This document shows positions 8,105 through 15,375 of a stretch of 15,913 nucleotides of DNA, piece by piece (position 1 is the stretch's first letter; each line of letters starts with the position of its first letter). The notes below the pieces were generated by a model, which was not told the origin of the DNA, did no database searches, and saw only the letters and a program-made list of their open reading frames with translations. The translations under genes were made by a program, and so were the position numbers. Source of the stretch: an uncultured Clostridia bacterium (GTDB lineage Bacteria; Bacillota; Clostridia; Oscillospirales; Acutalibacteraceae); the NCBI GenBank assembly GCA_946409885.1, contig CAMJYF010000009.1, forward strand, positions 1 through 15,913, read 5' to 3'.

Positions 8105-9526
8105 ATGGGAACCCCTAAGAAAAAAAAGTCGAAGAAGAAGAACCGCACGGATATCAAGCGGCTGCTGACTGTTCTGGGAAGCGCCGTTCTGATTGTGCTG
8201 GTGCTGATTGCGCTGGTGTGGTTTGTCTCGCGTTTCTTCCATTTCAGTCTCTTTGCCGGAAAATCAGATGAAAACAGCGCAAAGACGGGCGTGATTTATC
8301 GTATCAGCTCCGATAACGTACGCAGTATGACAGCGTTCGACAACGGTCTGGCCGTACTTACCAATTCCTCGGTAAAGTATCTGGACGCCTCCGGCCGGGA
8401 GCTGGAATCCAATAAACATACCTATTCCGACCCTGTCATGAAGGTCTTTGATAAAAACGTATTTCTGTTTGATAAGGGCAGCACGTCCTATCGGGTGGAA
8501 AAAAACACTTCCGTCTACGCGGAGCAGACCGCGCCGGGCCCCATTCTGTGCGGCGCCGTCGGCAAACGAGGCAATTATGCCTTTTCCGTCAACAACGACG
8601 CGGGATTCCAGTCTCATATCTACGTCTATTCCCGCAACGGCAAAAAGCAATTCGAGTGGGGCAGCGCGTCAGACTATTGCAGCGCGCTCGCGCTTTCCGA
8701 TTCCGGCGGCCGAATGGCCGTGGCGGTGTTGGGGACCGATAATGCGGAGTATTATTCCCGTTTGCTGCTGTTTTCGTTCCGGTCCGATACCCCCGTTTTT
8801 TCAGTGGATTTTTCTGACGAGGACATTTTTAACGTGGACTTTGTCTCCTCCCGTAAGCTTGCCGTGTATACCGACCGCGGCGTGTACCTTGTCAACGGCA
8901 ACGGCGTCAGCACTCCCGTACTGGAGTATCCTTCCAATGAGCTTCGGTTCTGCGACGTCAACGCCTGCGGAATCCGCGCGGTGGCAACCGCCCCCTACGG
9001 AAACGATCAGACGCCTGTTCTGACCGTATTCAACGAAAGGAATAAACTGCTTTACAGCCGTCATTACAGCGGCCTCATCTCTCAGGTAGCGTGCGGTGAT
9101 TCCTATCTCGGCGTGTTGCTCGACGGTAAAATCGAGCTGTTGAACCGTGACAACATCGCGGTCGGCTCCGTGGATCCGGGGGAAGCCTGTTCTTCTTTTG
9201 TGCTTGTCAATCATTCTCTGTACGCCCTCACGGCGGACGGAATCAGCCGCTACAACGCGCATTTTGATACGCAGCGATCCGAGGCAGATACCTTGCCCGT
9301 AAAGAACGATGAAACCGAGGCCGCGACACAGCCGCCCGCAATCACCACGGCAACCGACGGCGACGCGATTGTTTTGCCCGGACTTTCAGATGAAACGACC
9401 CGGGAGGAGGATACCGCGGCTGAAAGCCCCGACCTGCTGCCGGATGAGGGCACGGAGGATTCCGATGATTCGGAAGGAGAAGAACCGGACAATGAAGAAG
9501 AGGCGGAAGAGAACCTCTTCGGATGA
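8105..9526 (+). CDS. DUF5711-family membrane-anchored protein
   Basis: The 473-residue protein has a very basic N-terminus (KKKKSKKK, 5-12), a single transmembrane helix (about 20-42), a long beta-rich extracellular region, and an acidic Ser/Thr/Pro/Glu-rich tail ending EENLFG. By the positive-inside rule the bulk lies outside the cell. The middle region has repeating short strands with Asp/Gly turns, such as NGLAVLTNSSVKYLDASG, that resemble beta-propeller blades. I assign DUF5711 from this architecture and its place directly before a cvpA gene, a pairing I recall from Clostridia. The biochemical role is unknown. ATG 8105 has AGGAG nine bases upstream. An in-frame ATG at 8066 lies inside the hairpin and lacks a binding site, so it was not used. 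Confidence 0.75.
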   Translation: MGTPKKKKSKKKNRTDIKRLLTVLGSAVLIVLVLIALVWFVSRFFHFSLFAGKSDENSAKTGVIYRISSDNVRSMTAFDNGLAVLTNSSVKYLDASGRELESNKHTYSDPVMKVFDKNVFLFDKGSTSYRVEKNTSVYAEQTAPGPILCGAVGKRGNYAFSVNNDAGFQSHIYVYSRNGKKQFEWGSASDYCSALALSDSGGRMAVAVLGTDNAEYYSRLLLFSFRSDTPVFSVDFSDEDIFNVDFVSSRKLAVYTDRGVYLVNGNGVSTPVLEYPSNELRFCDVNACGIRAVATAPYGNDQTPVLTVFNERNKLLYSRHYSGLISQVACGDSYLGVLLDGKIELLNRDNIAVGSVDPGEACSSFVLVNHSLYALTADGISRYNAHFDTQRSEADTLPVKNDETEAATQPPAITTATDGDAIVLPGLSDETTREEDTAAESPDLLPDEGTEDSDDSEGEEPDNEEEAEENLFG

Positions 9527-9549
9527 TTACAGAAAAATTACAGAAAAAT
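9526..9549 (+). repeat. Two-copy 11-bp tandem repeat at the DUF5711 stop
   Basis: ATTACAGAAAA occurs at 9526-9536 and again directly at 9537-9547, followed by a further AT. The first copy begins on the last base of the DUF5711 TGA. The rest of the 76-nt gap to cvpA holds only its binding site. It looks like a simple slippage duplication with no evident function. Confidence 0.6.
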
Positions 9550-9602
9550 CATATATCATTCCATCTGATTCTGCGGAAAACAATCCGGAGGGAAGGTGAC
9601 TT

Positions 9603-10277
9603 ATGAACTCGATCGATATCGTATTGATTCTGATTGTAATTTTCTTTGCGCTGATTTCCGCCAAGAGGGGATTGATCCGCGCCCTCCTCAATCTGGGTGC
9701 TGTGATTCTGTCCGGCATTCTTTCACGCATGCTGGCGCATCCTGTCGCCGATTGGTTCTACGGGCAATTTCTGCATACTAAAATAGAAACGGAGTTGCTG
9801 GGGATTCTGCCGGAGGGGTCCGTGTCAGGGCAGGTTTCCGCCGGATTGGATGCGATCCTGGCGGAGCTCCCGCAGCCGGTTGTGGCGATCGCCAGACAGT
9901 TCGGTCTAGTGCCGCAGCTGAACAACGGTACCCAGATCCTTACCGTGGAGGGGATCGAGCAGGATTATATTGTACCCATCGTTACCGGCGTCGCGGCCGT
10001 CATCGCTACGGTATTGCTGTTTTTGATCTTCAGCTTTGTGTTGAAACTGTTGGTCGCGTTGATCGATAAATCACTGAACGATAAAGACAAGCACAAAATG
10101 GTCCATGGCGCAAATATGATACTGGGCGGGGTAGTAGGATTTGTCAAAGGCGTTATTCCCGCCGGAATCTTCTGCGCGGCCGCCAACGTATTGGCGCCTG
10201 CCATCGGAAACGCCAATTTTTCCCAGCTGGTCAATGATTCTTATTTCTGCCGGTTGGTTGCATCAATATTCAATTAA
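9603..10277 (+). CDS. CvpA-family membrane protein
   Basis: The 224-residue protein has the CvpA (colicin V production) layout. It opens MNSIDIVLILIVIFF as a first helix, then KRGLIRALLNLGAVIL as a second (about 22-42), then a loop of about 80 residues. Two more helices follow near 125-152 and 173-200, the last containing the conserved GGVVGFVKG (175-183). CvpA proteins sit in the cytoplasmic membrane and have been linked to bacteriocin export, envelope stress and cell-surface phenotypes, but the molecular function is unsettled. GGAGGG precedes the start. It follows the DUF5711 gene by 76 nt and precedes pgsA by 60 nt, suggesting an envelope-related operon. Use of the cvpA symbol would overstate what is known. 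Confidence 0.83.
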   Translation: MNSIDIVLILIVIFFALISAKRGLIRALLNLGAVILSGILSRMLAHPVADWFYGQFLHTKIETELLGILPEGSVSGQVSAGLDAILAELPQPVVAIARQFGLVPQLNNGTQILTVEGIEQDYIVPIVTGVAAVIATVLLFLIFSFVLKLLVALIDKSLNDKDKHKMVHGANMILGGVVGFVKGVIPAGIFCAAANVLAPAIGNANFSQLVNDSYFCRLVASIFN

Positions 10278-10337
10278 TTCAAAGAAAGCAAGGCCGAGGA
10301 TCGTTGCGAAACGGCCCGGACCGGAAAGGTCGAACGT

Positions 10338-11015
10338 ATGAACAAAAAAACATCTTATCTTTTTGAAAATGTCTGGACGATTCCGAATCTTCTCTCTTTT
10401 ATCCGTATTTTGCTGATACCCCTGTTTGCGTATCTGTTCTATAAACGCCAGCTGGTATGGGCAGTAGCCGTACTGGCGCTGTCCGGCCTCAGCGACTTCT
10501 TTGACGGAAAGATCGCCCGCCGCTTCAATCAGGTGAGCGAACTGGGGAAAATGCTGGATCCCATCGCCGATAAACTGACGCAGGCCACCATCGCCGTGAT
10601 GCTGTTCTTTACCTTTTTCAAAGCGGATAACCGCCCGCTGCATCTGTTTGCCTGGGTGTTCCTGCTGTTCATCGTCAAAGAACTGGTAATGCTCATCGGC
10701 GGAGCGGTCATGATCGGCTTCGGCCTGAAGCCCGGCGCCGCAGAGATTTACGGAAAAGCCGCCACTATGACGTTTTATATCGTCATGATCGCCATCATCG
10801 CCTTCGGCCCCGAGATCGGCGCCTTCCGCCATCTCTTTACGCTGCCGGATACCGTCATGATGGTGCTGGTGGTGATCTCCGTCATCCTCACCTTTGTGGC
10901 GTTCTTCAGCTATATGCCCGGGGTACATAAACAGGCGAAAGTGCGCTTCAGCCCCGAGGGGAAGGCGGCCGCCAGAGCCGCGAAAGAGGCAAAAAAAGCA
11001 GAAAAAAAGGGATAA
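10338..11015 (+). CDS. pgsA: CDP-diacylglycerol-glycerol-3-phosphate phosphatidyltransferase
   Basis: PgsA makes phosphatidylglycerophosphate from CDP-diacylglycerol and glycerol-3-phosphate in the membrane, the committed step to phosphatidylglycerol and cardiolipin. The 225-residue protein contains the full CDP-alcohol phosphotransferase motif: D53, D56, G57, A60, R61, G70, D74 and D78, in DFFDGKIAR followed by GKMLDPIAD. The N-terminus VWTIPNLLSFIRILLIP (12-28) is typical of PgsA. Several transmembrane helices follow, and a Lys/Ala-rich tail ends the protein. The tail after about residue 195 is longer and more charged than in E. coli. GGAAAGG lies about eight bases before the ATG. Other CDP-alcohol transferases share the motif, so the exact substrate is inferred from overall similarity. 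Confidence 0.88.
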   Translation: MNKKTSYLFENVWTIPNLLSFIRILLIPLFAYLFYKRQLVWAVAVLALSGLSDFFDGKIARRFNQVSELGKMLDPIADKLTQATIAVMLFFTFFKADNRPLHLFAWVFLLFIVKELVMLIGGAVMIGFGLKPGAAEIYGKAATMTFYIVMIAIIAFGPEIGAFRHLFTLPDTVMMVLVVISVILTFVAFFSYMPGVHKQAKVRFSPEGKAAARAAKEAKKAEKKG

Positions 11016-11050
11016 ACCGTTTTCTTTGTGTGTGAAAGGAAATCTGATTG

Positions 11051-13366
11051 ATGAATATGAAATTATGCTCTAAATGCAAACAGCGGCCCGCCGTGATTTT
11101 TATCTCCCGTATCGAAGGGGATAAAACCACGCAGGAGGGCCTTTGCATCAAATGCGCCATGGATATGAATATCGGCCCCATCAAGGATATGATGTCCAAG
11201 ATGGGCATCACGGAAGAGGACATCGACGCGCTGAACGAGCAGTTCGGCGACGCCCTTTCCGGGATGGAGGAGGACGGCAGCTTTGAGCCCGGCGGCGCTT
11301 CTACCTTGCCCTTCCTGCAGGGGCTTTTCGGCGGCGGTCAGTCTTCCAAAAAAGACGACGGCGTCGATCTCCCCGCCGAGGTGGTCCCCAACGATAAGGG
11401 CGCGAAGCGCAAGGCGCCCAAGGCAAAAAAGAAACAGGAAAAAAGCCAGCGCAAGTTCATCAGCCTTTACTGCACCGATCTGACAAAGAAGGCGGCGGAA
11501 GGGAAGACCGATCGCATTATCGGCCGTGAAAAAGAGATCTCCCGTGTCACACAGATCCTCTGCCGCCGCACCAAAAACAACCCCTGCCTGATTGGCGAAC
11601 CCGGCGTCGGCAAGACCGCCATCGCCGAGGGCCTTGCCATAGCTATCGCGGAGGGCCGTGTTCCCGCCAAGCTGCAAAAGAAGGAGATCCAGCTGCTTGA
11701 CCTGACGGCGCTGGTGGCTGGCACCCAGTTCCGCGGCCAGTTCGAAAGCCGTATCAAGGGCCTTGTGGAGGAAGTGAAGGCGGAAGGGAACATCATCCTC
11801 TTTATTGACGAGGTCCACAACCTGGTTGGCACCGGCGACGCGGAGGGTTCCATGAACGCCGCCAATATCCTGAAGCCCGCGCTCTCCCGCGGCGAGATCC
11901 AGGTGATCGGCGCCACCACCTTCAACGAATACCGCAAGCATATCGAAAAAGACGCTGCGCTGGAGCGCCGTTTCCAGCCCGTCAAGGTGGAGGAACCCTC
12001 CATCGATGACGCCTATCAGATGCTGCTGGGCATTAAAAGCTACTACGAGCAGTTCCACCGGGTGCGTATTTCCGATACCCTCATTTATAAAGCCGTCACC
12101 CTGTCCGAGCGCTACATCACGGAGCGTTTCCTGCCCGATAAGGCCATCGACCTGCTGGATGAGGCCTGCACCTGCGCCAACCTGCGCAACAAGGCCATCA
12201 GCGAATACGAAGCCAGCGAGCTGAAGCTGGCGGAGCTGCGGGCGGAAGAAGCGGAACTTCTGGAGGAAACGGACAACCCGGATTATGAAGCCATCGCCCG
12301 GGTCAAGGCGGAGATCATTCAAGAGGAAAAACGGAATGAGGAGCTGAAGATCAAGGCGCAGGACAACTTTGTCACTGAGGACGATCTGGCCAAGGTCATC
12401 AGCCTTTCCACCGGCATCCCGGTCAGCAAGATCGTGGACAGCGACATGAGCAAGCTGGCCCACATGGAGGAGCACCTCAAGCAGCGCATCATTGGGCAGG
12501 ACGAGGCGGTAGAGGCCGTATGCGCCGCTATCCGCCGCAGCCGCGTCCGTCTCAGCCCCATCAAGCGGCCCGCCTCCTTTATCTTCGTCGGTCCCACCGG
12601 CGTGGGAAAAACGGAGCTGGTCAAGCAGCTTTCCAAAGAGCTGTTCGATACCCCGGAAACGCTGATCCGTCTGGATATGTCCGAATTTATGGAAAAACAC
12701 AGCGTTTCCCGCCTCATTGGTTCGCCGCCCGGCTACGTCGGCTATGACGAAGCGGGGCAGCTGACGGAAAAGGTCAGAAGGAAGCCCTATTCCGTGATCC
12801 TGTTCGACGAGATCGAAAAGGCCCATCCCGACGTGATGAACATCCTGCTGCAGATCCTGGACGAGGGCAAGACCAACGACGCCCAGGGCCGTACGGTCAG
12901 CTTTGAAAATACGGTCATCATCATGACCTCCAACGCCGGCAGCGAAAACAAAGAGAATCTGCTGGGTTTCGGCAAGGACGCCAACACGGCCGGCAAAGAC
13001 AAGGCCATGAAGTCGCTGCAGCAGTTCCTCCGTCCCGAGTTTATCGGCCGCGTGGACGAGGTGATCGTCTTCAATCAGTTGACGAAAGAGGACTACGAAA
13101 AGATCGCTGCTTTGCTGATCAACGATTTCGTTCCCTCCCTGCAGGATAAGGGGATCCGCCTTACCGTCGGCGAAGGTGTTTCCTCCTATATCGCGGAAGA
13201 GGCCGTCAAGGGCATCCGCGGCGCGCGCGATATCCGCCACACCATCCGCCGTCTGATCGAAGACCCGATCACCAATATCCTTGTCTCCTCCTACGACAAA
13301 TCGATCCGGGAGATTACTGTATCGTTCCAAGACGGAACCATTACTGTCACTCCCGATTTTGGTTGA
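11051..13366 (+). CDS. ClpE-like AAA+ unfoldase with N-terminal zinc finger
   Basis: This Hsp100 ATPase probably unfolds proteins for ClpP. The 771-residue chain starts with a zinc finger (Cys6, Cys9, Cys32, Cys35; CSKC and CIKC) rather than the double Clp-N repeat of ClpC, which is the ClpE layout. A Gly/Lys-rich linker follows (about 90-135). The first AAA+ module has Walker A GEPGVGKT (182-189) and Walker B LFIDEVH (250-256). A short Glu-rich coiled coil (about 388-434) is the middle domain. The second module has GPTGVGKT (514-521) and VILFDEIEKAH (582-592). LGF at 638-640 is the likely ClpP-docking loop. AGGA lies 10 nt before ATG 11051; an in-frame TTG at 11048 is possible. It follows pgsA by 35 nt with no CtsR-type operator visible, so the usual heat-shock control is not evident. 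Confidence 0.88.
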   Translation: MNMKLCSKCKQRPAVIFISRIEGDKTTQEGLCIKCAMDMNIGPIKDMMSKMGITEEDIDALNEQFGDALSGMEEDGSFEPGGASTLPFLQGLFGGGQSSKKDDGVDLPAEVVPNDKGAKRKAPKAKKKQEKSQRKFISLYCTDLTKKAAEGKTDRIIGREKEISRVTQILCRRTKNNPCLIGEPGVGKTAIAEGLAIAIAEGRVPAKLQKKEIQLLDLTALVAGTQFRGQFESRIKGLVEEVKAEGNIILFIDEVHNLVGTGDAEGSMNAANILKPALSRGEIQVIGATTFNEYRKHIEKDAALERRFQPVKVEEPSIDDAYQMLLGIKSYYEQFHRVRISDTLIYKAVTLSERYITERFLPDKAIDLLDEACTCANLRNKAISEYEASELKLAELRAEEAELLEETDNPDYEAIARVKAEIIQEEKRNEELKIKAQDNFVTEDDLAKVISLSTGIPVSKIVDSDMSKLAHMEEHLKQRIIGQDEAVEAVCAAIRRSRVRLSPIKRPASFIFVGPTGVGKTELVKQLSKELFDTPETLIRLDMSEFMEKHSVSRLIGSPPGYVGYDEAGQLTEKVRRKPYSVILFDEIEKAHPDVMNILLQILDEGKTNDAQGRTVSFENTVIIMTSNAGSENKENLLGFGKDANTAGKDKAMKSLQQFLRPEFIGRVDEVIVFNQLTKEDYEKIAALLINDFVPSLQDKGIRLTVGEGVSSYIAEEAVKGIRGARDIRHTIRRLIEDPITNILVSSYDKSIREITVSFQDGTITVTPDFG

Positions 13367-13385
13367 AAAATCTCATAATTATTCC

Positions 13386-13414
13386 TTGACAAAGCAACGG
13401 TTTAATGATAAAAT
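13386..13414 (+). promoter_or_regulatory. Strong sigma-A promoter for tRNA-Gly
   Basis: TTGACA (13386-13391) is a perfect -35 box. After a 17-bp spacer, TAAAAT (13409-13414) matches the -10 consensus at five of six positions. Transcription should begin around 13421, only a few bases before the mature tRNA. This is the clearest promoter in the window and shows that the tRNA is expressed independently of the ClpE-like gene. Confidence 0.88.
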
Positions 13415-13427
13415 GATACCGTTGCAT

Positions 13428-13501
13428 GCGGGTGTAGTTCAGCGGTAGAATCCCAGCCTTCCAAGCTGGTTGTGTGGGTTCGACTCCCATCACCCGCTCC
13501 A
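13428..13501 (+). tRNA. tRNA-Gly (anticodon UCC)
   Basis: The 74-nt gene folds as a full cloverleaf. The acceptor stem GCGGGTG pairs with CACCCGC, and the D-arm contains AGCGGTA. The anticodon stem CCAGC/GCTGG encloses loop CTTCCAA with anticodon TCC at 13460-13462. The T-arm has TTCGACT between GTGGG and CCCAT. The CCA end is encoded (13499-13501). The identity element U73 and the UCC anticodon give glycine, reading GGA and, by wobble, GGG. It is a single-gene unit with its own promoter and terminator. Confidence 0.97.
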
Positions 13502-13505
13502 TGAC

Positions 13506-13531
13506 AGCCCCGTTCCAAACGGGGCTTTTTT
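13506..13531 (+). terminator. Rho-independent terminator after tRNA-Gly
   Basis: AGCCCCGTT (13506-13514) pairs perfectly with AACGGGGCT (13518-13526) around a 3-nt loop, and the run of six T covers 13526-13531. It starts 4 nt after the tRNA CCA and would also stop read-through from the ClpE-like gene, which has no terminator of its own. Confidence 0.93.
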
Positions 13532-13553
13532 ACTATCAAAGGAGGAACCCTGT

Positions 13554-13898
13554 ATGCCGTTTATTGACGCGAAAATTTCAAAAAAGCTGACGGATGATGA
13601 AATGACTTTGATGAAGGCCGAATTCGGCAAAGCCATCGCCCTGTTTCCCGGCAAATCGGAAACCTGGCTGATGTGCGATATTCAATCCGATCAGAAGATC
13701 TGGTTTCAGGGGAATGACGACGCGCCGTCCGCGTTCCTGGAGGTAAAACTGTTCGGGTCCGACGACGGACTCAGCGCCGATCGATTCACCAGACATATCT
13801 GCGATGTATTTGAGTCGCAGTTCGGCATTCCCGCCGCAAGAGTGTATATCCGCTATGAAGGCGGAACCCTCTGGGGCTGGAACGGCAGCAATTTCTGA
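13554..13898 (+). CDS. MIF-like phenylpyruvate/dopachrome tautomerase
   Basis: The 114-residue protein matches the MIF (macrophage migration inhibitory factor) family end to end and is almost the same length as human MIF. Pro2 follows the start Met, so it becomes the catalytic N-terminal proline after Met removal. Lys34 in FPGK aligns with the active-site Lys. The C-terminal RVYIRYEGG and GWNGSNF (108-114) match RVYINYYDM and GWNNSTF of human MIF. The human CALC oxidoreductase motif is absent. Such proteins form trimers and catalyse keto-enol tautomerisation of phenylpyruvate-like compounds. The natural substrate in bacteria is uncertain. GGAGG at 13541-13545 fixes the start. The gene lies just after the tRNA terminator, so it needs its own promoter, which I could not identify, or read-through. 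Confidence 0.85.
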   Translation: MPFIDAKISKKLTDDEMTLMKAEFGKAIALFPGKSETWLMCDIQSDQKIWFQGNDDAPSAFLEVKLFGSDDGLSADRFTRHICDVFESQFGIPAARVYIRYEGGTLWGWNGSNF

Positions 13899-13926
13899 AA
13901 GCCGTTATCGAAAGGGGAGAAAGACC

Positions 13927-14460
13927 ATGGGTAAATTAAAGGATATCGACAGCAAAGCGGAAGCCAAGGGTTCGGGCGTCGTCACCTTCTGGCAGTTCGT
14001 CAAATTCATTTTCGTCAGCCTTTTGGCGATGATCGTGCAGTTCGTGCTGCTGAACACGCTGAAGCTGCTGCCTCCCATTCAGGAGCTGTATAACAACGGT
14101 CAGGATTTCGAGTGGTGGGTATTTGTCTGTCCCGCTGCCATCGGCGGTCTCGGGTACTTCATCGTCAACAATACGGCCAACATCGTGGCGCAGATCGTCT
14201 CGTTCTTTGTCAACCGGGAAAAAACGTTCAATTCCGGCGCCAATATCGCCGTTACGCTGCCCATCTATATCGTTTTTACGGTGGCGCTGATCGCGTTCTC
14301 CGCCTGGCTGAATCCCACGCTGAAAAACATATTTGTCAATCACATGAACGACGACCTGGCGGCCAACGCCGCCACTATGGTCTGTTCCGCCGTGCAGTTC
14401 TTCCTCTATTTTCCGGTGGATAAGATCCTGTTCCACAAAAAGAAAGAGGAGAAGAAATAA
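13927..14460 (+). CDS. GtrA-like family membrane protein
   Basis: The 177-residue protein has about four transmembrane segments (roughly 20-46, 66-95, 105-128 and 145-166) and the GtrA-family feature NIVAQIVSFFVNREKTF (85-101), where Asn-Arg and Thr-Phe close the second helix pair. GtrA-like proteins are thought to move lipid-linked sugars such as undecaprenyl-phosphate-glucose across the membrane or to support cell-wall polysaccharide modification. No glycosyltransferase partner is visible in this window. The C-terminus is short and Lys/Glu-rich (HKKKEEKK). GGGGAG lies about 10 bases before ATG 13927. Longer in-frame extensions would overlap the tautomerase gene and were not used. It may be co-transcribed with the tautomerase, 28 nt upstream. 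Confidence 0.75.
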   Translation: MGKLKDIDSKAEAKGSGVVTFWQFVKFIFVSLLAMIVQFVLLNTLKLLPPIQELYNNGQDFEWWVFVCPAAIGGLGYFIVNNTANIVAQIVSFFVNREKTFNSGANIAVTLPIYIVFTVALIAFSAWLNPTLKNIFVNHMNDDLAANAATMVCSAVQFFLYFPVDKILFHKKKEEKK

Positions 14461-14502
14461 CGACCGTCAGAGTCCGGACATCAACGAAAGGAGCTGTTGT
14501 TT

Positions 14503-15375
14503 TTGCATTGTCCCAAGTGCGATGGGCACATTCCCTTCTATGACATTCGACCCAACTGCAAACACTGCGGCGTCAACATCTGGTATTACACGCAGCAGAC
14601 CTCCATGTCCCGCGACGCGAAACGTACGGAGCTGGAAGGCGCCGCCGCACGGATGGTCATCGCCCGCATCAAGGCCGCCTTTATCGGCAGCAAAGAGGCC
14701 ATCGCCCGCCTGGTTATTACCCTTGGCGCGGTGGCGGTGCTGATGCTGCCCTTCGGTTCGGTAACGCTTACCGCTCCCTTTTACGAAAAAACCTTGTCGG
14801 CCGGTCTGATCGGCGTCATCAAAGGGGCGGTAGACGGCGTTCTGATGAAAATCCCCGCCTATCTGCAAAGCGCCGTGTTTTCTCAGTACACCAAGGCGTT
14901 CCTGCTGCCGGAAGGCGTCATGGCGCTGCTGCTGTTGGTGGGCGTCGTTATCATCGGCGTCTATATGCTCAGCTTCCTGAAGCTGGAACCGCTGACCCGC
15001 ATCATCCGCAACGCCTCGCTTGTGGGCGCCATCATCGCGCTGTTGGGGCAGATCGCGGTGCTGGTGACGGCTTACGTCAGGCCGCTTCCCGAAACACCCG
15101 CCGCGCAATTCCATGTGGGGTGGGGCGGCTTTGCCGCCGCGGCGGTATGGCTGGCGATGTTCTTCATCAACCGTCATATGCTCAAAAAAGGCATCGAGCC
15201 CACTTACCGCGAAAACGATATCAAACGCCGCGAACTCCTTCATAAGGTCCGCGCCGGAGAGATCGACCTTGACAGTCTGCCGCTTCCCGTGTTGGAAAGC
15301 GAGGAAGAACGCGCCGAGCGCCTGAAAGCGCTGGAGGAAGCGCTGAAAGCGGAAGAGGAGGGCAAGGAGCTATGA
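14503..15375 (+). CDS. Zinc-ribbon, four-helix membrane protein of unknown function
   Basis: I do not recognise a named family. The 290-residue protein opens with MHCPKC and a second CKHC pair (Cys3, Cys6, Cys19, Cys22), a rubredoxin-like zinc ribbon on the cytoplasmic side. About four transmembrane helices follow (69-90, 138-158, 170-191, 207-224). A Glu/Leu-rich coiled tail (about 264-287) ends the protein. The start is TTG 14503, because AGGAG (14489-14493) is nine bases upstream. A TTG at 14497 is too close to it. The final codons overlap the next gene start (ATGA), so the two products probably work together. A zinc ribbon fused to membrane helices suggests redox or metal-sensing assembly work, but this is speculation. 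Confidence 0.72.
   Translation: MHCPKCDGHIPFYDIRPNCKHCGVNIWYYTQQTSMSRDAKRTELEGAAARMVIARIKAAFIGSKEAIARLVITLGAVAVLMLPFGSVTLTAPFYEKTLSAGLIGVIKGAVDGVLMKIPAYLQSAVFSQYTKAFLLPEGVMALLLLVGVVIIGVYMLSFLKLEPLTRIIRNASLVGAIIALLGQIAVLVTAYVRPLPETPAAQFHVGWGGFAAAAVWLAMFFINRHMLKKGIEPTYRENDIKRRELLHKVRAGEIDLDSLPLPVLESEEERAERLKALEEALKAEEEGKEL

Noticed and set aside
11063..13330. 755-codon open frame on the minus strand opposite the ClpE-like gene
   Set aside because: It is a mirror of the ClpE-like coding frame with no binding site, domain or promoter. Long antisense frames are common opposite GC-rich third positions.
13428..13501. tRNA-Gly as an attachment site for an integrated element
   Set aside because: I see no repeated copy of the tRNA 3' end in the window, no integrase, and no phage or plasmid genes nearby.
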